NCBI GenBank assembly: GCA_030038035.1
Contig: JASHPP010000160.1
Coordinates: 1-51,068, forward strand
Length of the DNA stretch: 51,068 bases
Direction of reading: 5' to 3'
Source of the DNA: Trebonia sp.
Lineage (GTDB): Bacteria; Actinomycetota; Actinomycetes; Streptosporangiales; Streptosporangiaceae
Position numbers and translations under genes: made by a program. Positions 50,873 to 51,068 of this stretch are shown here, in pieces (within the stretch, counting starts at the first letter, position 1; the number at the start of each line of letters is the position of its first letter). A model generated the notes under the pieces. That model was given only the letters and a program-made list of their open reading frames with translations, had not been told where the DNA came from and did no database searches.

Positions 50873-51068
50873 CTAAGCGGCATTCCAGAGGTTCTGCTCG
50901 TAACGCGGCGGTAGCCAAGGGCTGGTCCAGGGCGCGGCGGTGTCCAGCATCTGGTCCGGTGAGCGGGCGCGGAAGAAGGAGTGGATCTGCCGTAGCCGGG
51001 CGGGCCAGCTGACGGCGGTGTTGGCCACGTAGTTCTTCAGCCCGCCCCAGATCCGCTCGACCGGATTG
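50873..51068 (-). CDS. IS630-type transposase, C-terminal end (runs out on the right)
   Basis: On the - strand the frame enters at the window edge and reads NPVERIWGGLKNYVANTAVS, then SWPARLRQIHSFFRARSPDQ, ending at TAG (50873-50875). NPVE-IW-LK is the conserved block carrying the final glutamate of the DDE triad in IS630-family transposases. Roughly 64 residues are visible; the rest lies beyond base 51068, so whether the element is intact is unknown. Confidence 0.8.
   Translation of the reverse strand, partial: NPVERIWGGLKNYVANTAVSWPARLRQIHSFFRARSPDQMLDTAAPWTSPWLPPRYEQNLWNAA

Noticed and set aside
1..51068. tRNA genes, rRNA genes, CRISPR arrays and replication origins
   Set aside because: No cloverleaf-like, rRNA-like or regularly spaced repeat sequences were noticed on either strand; a dedicated scan was not possible.

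Overview
The window comes from a high-GC actinomycete (Streptomyces-like base composition and codon use, GTG/TTG starts, many 4-nt stop/start overlaps). The genus cannot be fixed from the sequence. Almost all of it, about 1.28-47.8 kb, is one large hybrid NRPS/PKS biosynthetic gene cluster. Flanks carry decayed mobile DNA: an IS701-type transposase remnant on the left; a tyrosine-integrase remnant, an AT-richer FHA gene and an IS630-type transposase end on the right.

Layout. (1) 1.3-13.6 kb, + strand: a 2-isopropylmalate synthase homologue, a LuxR-type response regulator, a stand-alone condensation-like protein lacking its catalytic histidines, an NRPS of order T-C-A-T, and two tandem proteins of the LanB tRNA-dependent glutamylation/ligase fold without the LanB elimination domain. 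(2) 22.4-13.7 kb, - strand: two single-module PKSs, KS-AT-KR-ACP and KS-(shrunken AT)-KR-ACP. (3) 22.7-26.0 kb, + strand: a complete hydroxymalonyl-ACP cassette (3-hydroxyacyl dehydrogenase, ACP, acyl-ACP dehydrogenase, FkbH-type glyceryl-ACP synthase) without the usual O-methyltransferase. (4) 32.6-26.0 kb, - strand: a PKS with the unusual order KS-AT-KR-DH-ACP, followed by a LuxR-type regulator. (5) 33.0-44.4 kb, + strand: a second KS-AT-KR-DH-ACP PKS, a type II thioesterase, an ABC exporter (ATPase and two permeases), a luciferase-like flavin oxidoreductase and a free-standing adenylation enzyme. (6) 47.8-44.3 kb, - strand: a metallophosphoesterase, a second ABC exporter (ATPase and permease) and an EntD-type phosphopantetheinyl transferase.

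Working model (inference): the free-standing A enzyme loads the first T domain of the NRPS, whose own A domain loads the second. Four separate PKS modules extend and reduce the chain, at least one using hydroxymalonyl-ACP. The PPTase activates the carrier proteins, the TE edits them, and two exporters move product. No cis-acting thioesterase or reductase is visible. The two LanB-fold proteins are the most unusual component and could add aminoacyl groups from charged tRNA to a carrier-bound or released intermediate. I do not recognise the product. No tRNA, rRNA or CRISPR array was seen.
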